From the NCBI GenBank assembly GCA_010093605.1, contig MU004188.1:630341-694340 (forward strand): a stretch of DNA of 64,000 bases, given 5' to 3'. Both the position numbers and the translations under genes were made by a program. Positions 55,505 to 64,000 of this stretch are shown here, one piece after another. Origin of the DNA: Lophium mytilinum (Eukaryota > Ascomycota > Dothideomycetes > Mytilinidiales > Mytilinidiaceae). The notes under the pieces were generated by a model. It was not told the origin of the DNA and did not search any database. It was given only the letters and a program-made list of their open reading frames with translations. Each line of letters begins with the position of its first letter. Within the stretch, counting starts at the first letter, position 1.

Positions 55505-55968
55505 TCATGTGTGGAAGCTCCGAGTAGGCGTTGGGCTTAGTGATGATGAGCCGAAACGACCTCGAAGGTATGCCGGAACTCGCAAAGCATCAGAGAGTGT
55601 TGTTGAGTTGGAGATCGAATGAGGATCAAGTGGATTAGAAGTCGAATAAGGCCTGGATGGGTTGGGAAACATGAAGATGCAGTCGATGTTGCTCTGAGTG
55701 GCATCAGTAAGCAAGAATGAAGTAGTTGAGTGCTGGAGATGACGACTTACAGGTTGATATGAGAAGCCGGACGATGGAACTCCGGAGAGTGTTAGTAACA
55801 GAGCAGGCTTGGGTGATGATAGAGAAGGAAGAGAAAGCGAGATGATTGAAGAAGAACGATACTGTTGAAGGACGATGCTGTTGAAGAATGAAGGGTGGAT
55901 GGTGGAACTGAGTCGATGATTTGTGAAGAAAAGAAGAGAAGAAAGGCAGAGGGGAAGATGTTTATATA
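55505..55968 (-). other. Transcription unit candidate: TATA, leader with intron, 55-codon frame
   Basis: On the minus strand a tatataa box (55962-55968) is followed by a pyrimidine-rich leader with repeated cttctc/ttcaac runs, then a well-formed 57 bp intron (55694-55750; donor gtaagt, branch-like ttactgatg, acceptor actcag), and about 20 bp later an ATG at 55672 that opens a 55-codon frame (MFPNPSRPYSTSN to PTPTRSFHT) ending at 55505. The frame is rich in Ser/Thr/Pro/Asn and has no known domain. Another possible intron (gtcagt to aatacag) lies downstream. This may be a short gene or a noncoding transcript; the promoter and intron signals are stronger than the coding evidence. Confidence 0.4.
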
Positions 55969-57003
55969 CCTGGAAATCTGGACAGAGCAGGATCGTTGCT
56001 AGAGGAAGGGAGGAGGTAAGTATCGCATGATACTTCCGCAGATTGAGTTCTTTACTGCTTTGTGTTACAGCAAGTGCGGTATGGAACCTCTTGCGGCTCC
56101 TGTATTCCACACGGCTATTGCTTAGACAGCAGGTAACACCACTGATGTTGATGCTAGGGAGGTAACAGCGTGCAGTGAGAACGCGAAAGTGGCTCAATTG
56201 CGAAGTAACAGATGGTCAGATAGATGGCGTTGGGCGTGAAGTTCCCTCTGAAATGGATAAGAGCGCTGCTGATGCTAATGGCGGAGAAGGAAGAGTGTAG
56301 GATTAGAGGGCCAGAACTCTCTCGGACATGAAGTAGCAACTGGTTAAACGGAAAACTGCCTTTATCAGGGGAAGTAGCAATCCATCGTGTGAGGCAGTCA
56401 GGGTTTTTGACTATGGATAGGGGAAGTCACGATGTTTATCGCGCCGCTCGAGATATATCAAAACACTTTGAGGGCTTTTAAGGTACATTTATCTTGCAGA
56501 TTCATAAATAGAGACAATCCAACCCCTTAAGATGAGATGGGCAGGACAGCTTCAGTGACGTTGATTGATGCCGGACGTTGGGATAGATAAGGGGCCCCTT
56601 GTCCATCCGTGAAGAAGTAACAATTACATATACTTTAGGGTTATCCTGTATAGTGGAAGAATGAGTCCTATATATCTTTGAGGTATTAACTAAATACCAC
56701 ATTCTAGGTATTATTTAGAAAATATAAGAAGCAACATTCAGGTTTAGATTAAAAGTCTTCCCTTAGAAGGCGTTCAACATCGCCAAACGCGCCCATTAGC
56801 GGTAGTACAAGGATTGCGCATGTTCTATCTTGAGGTCGCCGGAGACACCTCACATATGCCACTGAAAAGAAATCACAAGTAATTATACTCTACCTCAATC
56901 TGATGGTCTGAAGCGGTTTGAATCTCGCTTGATTATACACTACGTTCATACTATCATATTCGTGTCGTATCCGTTTCATTGAGCGAGCGTCGTCGTTCAC
57001 ATT

Positions 57004-57125
57004 CATCTTCCATCAGCTCTCATATCAAACTTTAAACATTACCACTGCCAGCAACCACTCGTCCCTCCCTTCCTCATTTTGACGCCTTATTCAAACCTTC
57101 TCAAAGGCGAACAACTCACTCAGCG
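57004..57125. repeat. Duplicated 3' end of the four-helix membrane protein gene (copy 1)
   Basis: This 120 bp aligns with 59042-59165 at high identity (blocks catcntccatcagctc, ttaccactg, ttcctcatnttgac, ccttattcaaa, caactcact). In minus orientation it contains the last dozen codons of the membrane protein gene plus 3' flank: LSELFAFEKV-stop here against ESELVDFGKI-stop there. The rest of the coding region is absent, so this is a relic of a paralogue. Confidence 0.75.
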
Positions 57126-57367
57126 AAGTCCAATTATTCTGTGATGGATACATGCAGGGTGTAAATGTCAGCCTTGAGCGTGTACATACGGCATACCTAA
57201 GTACGTTCACATGTGTGAGGCGACTCTTCTGTCCAATCAGCTGGAGGATATAAAAGTGGAGGTGCTGCGCCGCACCAGCCACACCTGTACCTTCCGCCAA
57301 GGCCACCTTCGTCTTCTACAACTCCCCCGACCTCGACTCCCATCTCATAAGATCTAACGTCGCCGTC

Positions 57368-58276
57368 ATGCGTTGTGGAGGTGTCAAATATGTCACGATG
57401 GAACAGCAAATCCGGAGGCTAGACAAAGCGGCGCCTCCAAAGCTATCATCACGGCGCCGGGAGCTATCACGACCGCCGAAACCTAGTTCCAGACTTCTAT
57501 TCCTCGGAAAACGACGCAAGCAGCAGCGTCAGACGGGTCCACTGTTTTCGCGACTCCCTGCAGAGCTCCGAATCATGATCTTCAGCTACGTCTTCCACGA
57601 TCCCAACGATGTCGTCCATGTTATATGGATGCGAAAGAGTCTCGCCCACATACGATGCCCGATTCCGGAGGATGCGCATGGCCGTCATAGAGGCTGTCAT
57701 ATACACTGTGAATTTTGCACCTCCTCTTATGGTCTAGCAAGCGGATTCTACCATTGCTTTCCAGGCTCAATACAAGGGACTTCGAGAACCGAGATTGCCC
57801 TCCTGCAGACATGCCGACAGGTCTACGGGGAGGCCATTAATCTCCTCTACTCAACTGCTACTTTCGACTTTATATCCGGTCGACCATTCATGTACTTTAA
57901 ATGCGCTATTCTTCCACAGCGCCTTAACGCCATAACGTCGCTGCAGATATATTGGTTCTCCTATGAGATGCCAACTCGAGACGATCGCGAAATCATTCAA
58001 ATTGAGTACCTACCTAACCATTGGGACCCTATGTGTCGGACTATTGTTACCATGAAGGGATTGCGGAGTTTCACTTTGCTGCTTCACAGCTTCAACAGTT
58101 TAGATAACTCGCATCAGGACCTGTTATTGGAGCCGTTGGAGGACTTGAGGGGTCTGAAAGAGTGCAGGATCCAAGCAGTGTACGATAATAAGCACATCTA
58201 CTGCCAGGACGATGGGATTACACGACTATCGTCTCTAGGTGAGAGAATTATGGCGCAAGCCACCCTGACACGCTAG
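57368..58276 (+). CDS. Fungal F-box-like protein (DUF7730-type)
   Basis: Single exon, 302 aa. After a basic N-terminal segment (KLSSRRRELSRPPKPSS, GKRRKQQRQ) comes FSRLPAELRIMIFSYVFHDP, an F-box-like/DUF7730 start, and further on ALLQTCRQVYGEAINLLYST, the hallmark of this large fungal family, followed by TFDFISG. The middle holds a short cysteine/histidine segment (CHIHCEFCTSSYG) that could bind metal. Such proteins are highly expanded in filamentous ascomycetes; their roles are mostly unknown, with some thought to be ubiquitin-ligase adaptors. A later Met at residue 11 is an alternative start. The gene sits between the two copies of the duplicated membrane-gene tail. Confidence 0.75.
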   Translation: MRCGGVKYVTMEQQIRRLDKAAPPKLSSRRRELSRPPKPSSRLLFLGKRRKQQRQTGPLFSRLPAELRIMIFSYVFHDPNDVVHVIWMRKSLAHIRCPIPEDAHGRHRGCHIHCEFCTSSYGLASGFYHCFPGSIQGTSRTEIALLQTCRQVYGEAINLLYSTATFDFISGRPFMYFKCAILPQRLNAITSLQIYWFSYEMPTRDDREIIQIEYLPNHWDPMCRTIVTMKGLRSFTLLLHSFNSLDNSHQDLLLEPLEDLRGLKECRIQAVYDNKHIYCQDDGITRLSSLGERIMAQATLTR

Positions 58277-59130
58277 GCCAGGGAGTATTTCATAGCCTTG
58301 TCACGTAGAATCGTGTATCAACTTGCTGGCAAGGTAGATTTCAAGAATTATCCTGAGTAGAGAGTTCGATGATTTTCTCTCGCGATCGGAGTTTATCGCT
58401 ACTGCTGAAGCGGTCCCTTACGTGATGTTTCGAGCAGAAAGCAGAGTGGCCATTGCCACGGCCGATGGCCTCAAACCCGTCAATCGGTTGCGACTCCTCA
58501 ATTGCACCCGCCTTTCCAGTCCAACTCGATCGGAAAAGGAACCTCCATCCTCACGTACTCATGTGCTAGCTCCTTCCCGAGGCGTCTGGCTATTCGTGCG
58601 ACCCTGAGAGCCTGACTCAAGTCTGCAACTTCAAAAAACATCATGATGTATTCCTCGTCTGCAAGCAGATGCTGTTATTTTCGTTCTTCCACTCTATTCT
58701 GCGCATACGAGCGTCTCGAAGCACACGCCCCGTGTTTCCTCGAGCTAGTTGCAAGGCATTAGGAGATATATCAACACCGACCATTCACAGGAGTGGGTCA
58801 GGGTGTCTTCTGCTGAGCTGGTGCTGGAACAGCAGTAGAATACATCTAGAGCCGGTACATAGAGCGAGAGTCATTGGGTCTTTTTATAGGAAACCTATTC
58901 CCATTGGGGTCGACTCGCTATTTACCACCCAAGAGTATCTGGCCCAGCGTGACCGCTTCGTAACCCGAATCCTTCTCCAACGCCTCATTATCGCAAGTCT
59001 CGTGGATCTCCATCACGTTGTTTTCTATCATAGTCCTCAGCCATCCTCCATCAGCTCCCATACATCAACCATTAAATCTTACCACTGTCACCAACACCTC
59101 GCTTCTCCTTTCCTCATCTTGACCCCTTAT
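58277..59130. other. Intergenic with a protein-like fragment
   Basis: 854 bp between the DUF7730-type gene and the membrane-protein stop. Includes the fragment at 58498-58674 and, at the right end, the duplicated tail. Nothing else was recognised. Confidence 0.5.
58498..58674 (-). pseudogene. Protein-like fragment of an unidentified gene
   Basis: On the minus strand, following a stop and a possible acceptor (aacag or ttgcag), the frame reads LLADEEYIMMFFEVADLSQA, then ALRVARIARRLGKELAHEYV and VPFPIELDWKGG before a TGA at 58498. The well-balanced amphipathic pattern looks like real protein, but there is no start codon or upstream exon that I can connect. It may be a decayed exon or the last exon of a gene whose 5' part was lost; the family is not recognised. 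Confidence 0.35.
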
Positions 59131-59165
59131 TCAAATCTTCCCAAAGTCCACCAACTCACTCTCCT
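59042..59165. repeat. Duplicated 3' end of the membrane protein gene (copy 2)
   Basis: Partner of 57004-57125 (direct orientation, offset about 2.04 kb). It covers the last codons of the membrane protein gene and its 3' flank. Confidence 0.75.
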
Positions 59166-59872
59166 CATTCAATCTCTTCCCCGGCACCCTATTCGCCCTC
59201 CCCTTCCCTCCGACCCGCCACCTATGCACTGCCATACACGCAAACACCACATACGCAATATAGCACCCCACAACCAGCCACCCAGCCGCCACACTCGTCC
59301 ATAGCAGCCCCTCAAACGCCGCCACGATCCTCCACTCAATCCCCCACGCCCCAAACATCTCAAACGTAACCTGCCACGTCCACATCCCCAGCGCTATGAG
59401 CGAGAGCACCAGCGTGGCCACGGGGTGCAGTGAGTGGCGGACCAACAGGACTAAGGAGAGCGGGAGGTGGATGGCCTCGAAGACGAGGACCATGCCGAGG
59501 CACCAGAAGAAGAAGTCGGATCTGGGGTCCGTTAGATAAGTTCAAACTCTCCTTGAGAATCGAGAGACGGGAGGGGCGGTGGTAAGGGTCAAGGACTGAG
59601 GATTGGGTTGCTTACGCTGGGTCGCCATGGCCTCGGCTCCATATCCGGGGCGGGAAGTCCATGGTGCAGAAGTGGGTCTTTGGGGTGTGGTGCGCGGCCC
59701 AGCATTTGGCGTAGCGATTGTTGGCGGTAGCTAGCCAGCCCATTTGTGCGATGGTGATGACCCATAAGAAGAGGGTGAAGAGGGTTATGGATATGAGGAT
59801 GCGGGGGCCATGGCGGAGGACGCCGTGCCAGCGGGGGTCGGTGGGGTGGGTGAGGGAGGCAAGAATGGGCAT
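59131..59872 (-). CDS. Four-helix membrane protein (unknown family)
   Basis: Model complement(59616-59872, 59131-59521), 94 bp intron (gtaagc to ccccag), 215 aa. Four hydrophobic segments are visible: ILISITLFTLFLWVITIAQM (about 25-44), MVLVFEAIHLPLSLVLLV (about 95), VATLVLSLIALGMWTWQV (about 120), and LLWTSVAAGWLVVGCYIAYV (about 155). The first loop holds KCWAAHHTPKTHFC with two cysteines. The topology resembles MARVEL-type tetraspan proteins, common in fungi and of largely unknown function; I did not see a diagnostic family motif. The 3' end lies in a duplicated segment whose other copy is at 57.0 kb. The start ATG at 59872 is preceded by a long untranslated leader. Confidence 0.72.
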
Positions 59873-61318
59873 GTTGGTGATAGAGAAGGCGAAGATAGAG
59901 ACGAAGAGGGTTCGGAAAAGTCGGCAGGCTTTAGTGCCAGACGCTGGATTGCGGTGTTGATGGTTGATGAAGTAGATAGAGATAGTTTAGACAGTGATGG
60001 GTAATGGAGAGAAGATATGATGACACAGACTCAAGGCGTTCGAAATAAGAAGTGTTGGACCTCAGCAACCAAGTGCGAGGCTGCATTATTCATATACCTA
60101 CTGCACCCCTGCGCATGGACTACCTAAATAGGTGCTATGGACCGCCTACACAGATACCACAGCTACCAGAAAGCAGCCTTACGCACTGGATACTGCAAGC
60201 CGCAGTCGATTCGCTCTCAAGCGATGTCGAAAGTCTCAGATTCCAGGCTATTTGACGTCGCGATCGGCCTCGCTAGGAGAGGCTACAGAAAGGATGGACG
60301 TTTCGATAGGCTAGCACTGCCTCCATGCCTAGATTTTGGCCTCATCGGCTGACTCGGCAATTCCTTTGCTTTGTACATTTAAGACAGCTTGGCGACTCCA
60401 TATCAGCTCGGGATACGGGATTCGATGAATATCGACCTGTGGGTCAAATCATGGAGGAATGATGCATATGGTCGATGGATGCTGAACCCGGTGGTTCTAC
60501 CCGACGACTCAGCCTCGTTTTGTGTGCATCCTGTTGAGCTGGGTGGCTGGCTGGACTGCCTTTCGAAGCGAGGGCGAAGGATTAACTTCATCGTGCTGGC
60601 AGAAATCCTATCCTTGTCAGGGCACAGGTTTAGTTACCTTTCTGCGTGGCTGGCCTGGCCAAGAGGTGAGGTTGACTTATCGCGCCTAAGGCCACCATGC
60701 TGTGATTGGCTCCCCGCTTACCCAAACCATCTTTCACCTTTCACCATCAAAATGGAGTCGATATTGTACGTGTTGCTTGTAGACAGCAGTGAAAGGCTGA
60801 TGAGTTCTTACCTACATAAGCGTTTAACGTATTCTATACACCTCACATCGTAAATCACAAAGCGAATCATTGGGCAGAGAGTGAAGGGACGTTGTTCTTA
60901 GACTACAAGTCCACTCCTTCGTCTTCTTCCAACCATCCCCGAAGTCATCATGCCTTCATCCATACAGTAGTAGTAGCCCAACCGAAGCCCCCATCGCCCC
61001 ATGTCCGCTATATTCAGACAGCCTCCATAGATTTATAGTACACAAGAGGGGGGAAGTCAAGCAAGCTTTACTCATTTAACGCCGTGACCTCGCAAGTTGA
61101 TTTGCGCCTCCAAAGCAGCACCATATAATAACAGGGCCGTACGTGAGACGGTAGTAAAAACAGAGTAGAAGGGGGAGGAGCTGACTTTTCGAAATGCGCC
61201 ATGGAATATGCCAAGAAAGTTTCGATATTGTTCGAAGGAGGAATCCTAGGCGGGTCGACTAGTTGCAGAAACCGCCGGATATCTTCGATGCAGTAAGAGA
61301 TCATGCGAGTATATGCAA
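59873..61318. other. Intergenic, 1.4 kb
   Basis: Between the membrane-protein start and the TIM44 stop. The frame 60389-60853 begins with a non-ATG codon and has no family pattern. I saw no repeat, RNA or promoter motif worth naming apart from the leader next to 59873. Confidence 0.5.
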
Positions 61319-63066
61319 TCATATGTAATCCCTTGCACTCTTCTGCAGCTCAATCAACCGCCAGCCCCTCGTCTCGGGATTGTTCACATCTTCCGGGATA
61401 CGTGTGACGCCAATAGCATATGTGACCTGCTGGACTTTATCGTCCATACCAGCGGCGAGTTGGTTAGTCTTGGCGTTCTTGTAGACGTGGGTCTCTTGCG
61501 TCCGACAAGTGATAATAAACACCGGGATTTCGCCTGGCTCTAGCATCCGCGCTGAGAGGATATCAACGTTCCGGATGTCCAAGATCCGGCCATCTGACTT
61601 CAATCCTGCCGTTGTGTATTGCTGCATCAACGCTGCGTAGACCTGGTACTGCGCAGCCGATAGCCAAAGCTTGAGTGTCTCGACGTCGCCTTTGACATAG
61701 GCGTCTAGAACCTCCGGCAGGATATACTCGCGCATTTCCGTCAAGAAGGGCTCGAGCTGAAAGTTAGGGTCCATTTCTCTGAACTTCTTGATAACCATCG
61801 CAGTCTCGTTCTCAGCGAAGAAGCCAGTGAAGCGGTCTGATATGCTTCGGGCTGTTGAGATGAGAGGATTTTCCGACTCGTTGTAGGCAGACTTGAGAGA
61901 AAACACCGATTGCATGAAGCTAGATGAGTCGCGGAAGTCGCGCCATATTTCCTTGTACTTGGCGTCCTTGTGTAGTGTTACGTTTGTGCCAGCACTGCAG
62001 GAATGTTAGTCCATGGTGAGGTATATTGTGAGCTTATTAGGATTGAGGCATACTTTGGATCTTCCTCCATCGGCCCAGTGACCTTTCCACCCGACCTTTT
62101 GAGCTCATTGAGCTCCCTCAACTCTCTCCTTTTTCGTCGTTCTTCCTTCTCTGTCCAACCACCGTATCTTGACGAGCTACCATCATCTATGGTCTCCTTA
62201 ACACTCTTGAACGCCTTGGAGTCTCGGATCGGCTTCGTCGCCACCGCAACACCCTGACCAGTCACGTTGGCAACCTTCCGCACTGCCTTCACGGGGAGGG
62301 TATCCCATGTCCACGCCGCACTAGTCCCAATAACCTTCCCTGTGCTTTTCAGCGCCTCGGCAGTTTTCGTAGACGCAGTGTCGGTAATCGTATTATATGT
62401 CGACTTCGCCTTCTGAACCTGGGGATTCTGCGTGAAATCATTGACGCCAGCAGAAAGAGCCTTGGTAGACTCATTCCACTCTTTCGACGCCCTGAATTCC
62501 GATTTCAAGGTCTCGGTGAAGACTTGCCATGGCGTCTTATCGCCGTGCGGGGGAGGTGGGGGTGGCTCTTCCTTAGCTTTCTTCTCTTCCTCGCCCTCCT
62601 TTTTCTCCCCTGAAGACTCCTCCTCTCCAGCCTTCTTCTCCGCTTCACCCTCCTTGCCCTGCTCGCCGGCTGCCGTTTCCCCGGCCTTGGCCGCCTCTTC
62701 GACTGGTGGCGTCTGGGTTGCAGACCCAGGTGACGCGGGCTTAGTTTTTAAATCTTCTGGCTGTTTTTGGGCTTGCTGCTGGAATGGCGAGCGGGCGGAG
62801 AAATGGCGAGCGTAGAGCGTAGTGGATCGGGTGAGGATAGTTTGTGGTAGAAAGTCACTCCGGAGGAGAATGAAGGGCGATGATTGGAGAGACGGGGTAA
62901 CTAGCGACTGCTGCCGAGTCGCATATCTCGAGGCCGTTACTGGAGACGTCGATATCCGTCGATATGCAGCAGTTCGGCCATGTATGGAGCTGGGAGACGA
63001 GGCGAATGGGAGGGCAGAAGAGAGTCGCGCGCGCGCGGAGAAGGCGCTGGTGGTCAGCACTCTCAT
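61319..63066 (-). CDS. TIM44: Mitochondrial import motor subunit Tim44
   Basis: Peripheral matrix subunit of the presequence translocase motor, which tethers mtHsp70 to the TIM23 channel. Model complement(62054-63066, 61319-61994), 59 bp intron, 562 aa. The N-terminus (MRVLTTSAFSARARLSSALP) is Arg/Ser/Ala-rich, an import presequence. An Ala/Pro/Lys/Glu low-complexity region (about 95-170) is followed by TPWQVFTETLKSEFRASKEW and a long helical segment. The intron falls inside the conserved DPNAGTNVTLHKDAKYKEIW. The C-terminal Tim44 domain has NPLISTARSISDRFTGFFAE, MDPNFQLEPFLTEMREYILP and VYAALMQQYTTAGLKSDGRI, followed by LDIRNVDILSARMLEPGEIP. Length is normal for fungi. Starts 259 bp from the divergent uS11m gene, another mitochondrial protein. 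Confidence 0.93.
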
Positions 63067-63325
63067 GCTGGTAGACTCGAATTAGGTTTCGGGAGAGAGC
63101 GCAGAGGGATAATCTCGCCCAGAGAGATGAGGAGCGTGAGTCGGCGGTTGGGTGATCGAGTTGAGGTTGGGGCAAGCCGACATGTTTTTTCTGATGCCGA
63201 ACGCACGGCCCGACTCCCGATTCTTGACCGCAGAACTCAGAACTCGACTTCGCGACCCCATCATCACAGCTTCGCAACGCCAATCCCCATAGCATTTGGG
63301 CCTGTCCCTCCCACTCGCAGGCACC

Positions 63326-63994
63326 ATGAGCAAACCCTTCGCCGCACGGCTTCTCCAGCCTCTATCATCAGCAATCTGCTCCTCCTGCCGCACTACCCTC
63401 GCCCGTCAACCTCTCCTCTCCACCCGCCCTTTCAGTAGCACGCCCGCCGTCCTCGCGAAAGACTTCCAAGATCCAACCGCGGTCATCTCCAAACTCAATT
63501 CCCTCGCTAGCGTACTAGAACCCTTTCAAAAGCCGACCTCGGGCTTTGAAGGCATCATCGGCCCCCGACACGCCCAAGACGACGAGATCGACTCCCTCGC
63601 CGCCTCCCTCCACAAGGAGGTCCCTATGTACCATTTCCACGTCTACGCCACAAAACACAACACGCACATCACGCTGACGCGGCCGAACCGCGAGCCCCTC
63701 ATCTCGGTGAGCTGTGGAAATATCGGGTTCAAGAAGGCGGCGCGGGGGACGTACGATAGCGCGTATCAATTGGCGGCGTATATGATGAGTCGGATTCAGG
63801 ACAAGGGGCTGTTGACGGAGATCAGGGACATGGAGGTTATATTTCGGGGGTTTGGGCCGGGGAGAGAGGCTGTCTCGAAGGTGATTATGAGCAGCGAGGG
63901 GAGGAATGTGAGGACTAAGATTAAGAAATTGACGGATGCGACGAGGCTGAAGTTTGGCGGGTTGAGGAGTCCGAGGATGAGGAGGTTGGGTTAG
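63326..63994 (+). CDS. MRPS18: Mitochondrial ribosomal protein uS11m (Mrps18 type)
   Basis: Small-subunit mitoribosomal protein of the uS11 (bacterial S11) family, called Mrps18 in yeast. Single exon, 222 aa. The start is ATG 63326 (MSKPFAARLLQPLSSAI); the frame continues upstream only through a TTG and is not used. An import presequence with a likely cleavage near RPFSSTPAVLAK precedes the conserved part. The uS11 core is clear: MYHFHVYATKHNTHITLTRP, SCGNIGFKKAARGTYDSAYQ and the C-terminal DMEVIFRGFGPGREAVSKVI (the conserved GxGxGR-type loop) ending in LKFGGLRSPRMRRLG. The gene ends 6 bp before the window edge. Confidence 0.9.
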   Translation: MSKPFAARLLQPLSSAICSSCRTTLARQPLLSTRPFSSTPAVLAKDFQDPTAVISKLNSLASVLEPFQKPTSGFEGIIGPRHAQDDEIDSLAASLHKEVPMYHFHVYATKHNTHITLTRPNREPLISVSCGNIGFKKAARGTYDSAYQLAAYMMSRIQDKGLLTEIRDMEVIFRGFGPGREAVSKVIMSSEGRNVRTKIKKLTDATRLKFGGLRSPRMRRLG

Positions 63995-64000
63995 TGAGTC

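Larger units (their letters stand above)
45083..57367. other. 12 kb stretch with no recognised protein gene
   Basis: Unlike the rest of the window, this interval contains no frame that I can match to a family. Frames up to 230 codons exist on both strands, but nearly all lack patterned translation or splice-supported extension. Two segments look less random: 45570-46140 (plus), where a run ending in ELSGLDQSDGPMNSESS and another with GVRGLSQLIKAVPLVLRS read like disordered protein, and 55.1-56.0 kb (minus), described separately. I saw no transposase or reverse-transcriptase remnants and no obvious TpA-rich bias of the kind left by repeat-induced point mutation. It may be a diverged accessory region, a noncoding-RNA locus, or decayed genes. 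Confidence 0.45.

Noticed and set aside
48499-56877. Matching short strings tcacatatgcc near 48499 and 56850
   Set aside because: Similarity is limited to about 28 bp and does not extend; likely chance.
60389-60853. 154-codon plus-strand frame
   Set aside because: Begins at a non-ATG codon, shows no family features and no promoter or intron signals.
1-64000. tRNA genes, rRNA, CRISPR arrays and transposon enzymes
   Set aside because: I looked for T-loop/B-box-like strings, cloverleaf patterns, regularly spaced short repeats and transposase or reverse-transcriptase motifs and saw none that held up; a covariance-model scan would be decisive for tRNAs.

Overview
This window comes from the nuclear genome of a filamentous ascomycete (Pezizomycotina; Dothideomycetes is my guess, not proven). 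The evidence is the dense, mostly unrelated genes on both strands, short GT-AG introns (about 47-66 bp, often with CTRAC/CTGAY-like branch sites), pyrimidine-rich 5' leaders, and family content: Zn2Cys6 and C2H2 regulators, an MFS exporter of the DHA1 type, small secreted and probable GPI-anchored proteins, and clear fungal orthologues of Tex1, Erb1, Prp5, Sen54, Leu5, Tim44 and uS11m. I rebuilt gene models by joining open frames at splice sites and checking that phase and total length closed. No operons, CRISPR arrays, rRNA or tRNA genes were seen.

Layout. 0-5 kb: the 3' part of an F-box/LRR-like protein, the THO subunit Tex1, two adjacent tandem-repeat blocks, and a three-exon F-box-like gene. 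5-20.7 kb: an MFS drug-type exporter, a nine-cysteine small secreted protein, a Nit2-type amidase, a TMF/Sgm1-like golgin, an eight-exon gankyrin/Nas6, a secreted cysteine-rich GPI-type protein, and a Leu5-like mitochondrial carrier. 21-30.5 kb: an MT-A70 methyltransferase of the METTL4 kind, the divergent pair ERB1/PRP5, and a small probably N-myristoylated protein. 31-45 kb: a C2H2 regulator with a striking cysteine-rich N-terminal domain, a 1.7 kb satellite-like array of about ten 160-190 bp units, an SDR divergently paired with a Zn2Cys6 regulator, SEN54 divergent to a DUF866 zinc protein, an HpcH/HpaI aldolase, a glutaredoxin-like protein divergent to a CHORD-CS cochaperone. 45-57.4 kb: a 12 kb stretch with no recognisable protein gene, in which one minus-strand transcription unit (TATA box, spliced leader, 55-codon frame) stands out. 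57.4-64 kb: a DUF7730/F-box-like gene, a four-helix membrane protein whose 3' end is duplicated 2 kb away, then the divergent mitochondrial pair TIM44 and uS11m.

How genes work together: mRNA export and splicing (TEX1, PRP5), ribosome and tRNA maturation (ERB1, SEN54) and mitochondrial import/translation/cofactor supply (TIM44, uS11m, LEU5) are housekeeping functions that happen to be neighbours. Closely spaced divergent starts (ERB1/PRP5, SEN54/DUF866, glutaredoxin-like/CHORD, TIM44/uS11m, SDR/Zn2Cys6) suggest shared promoters. The most unusual content is noncoding: three repeat families, one with a diverged relative 15 kb away, and the long protein-poor stretch. I did not find a clearly new multi-gene system.
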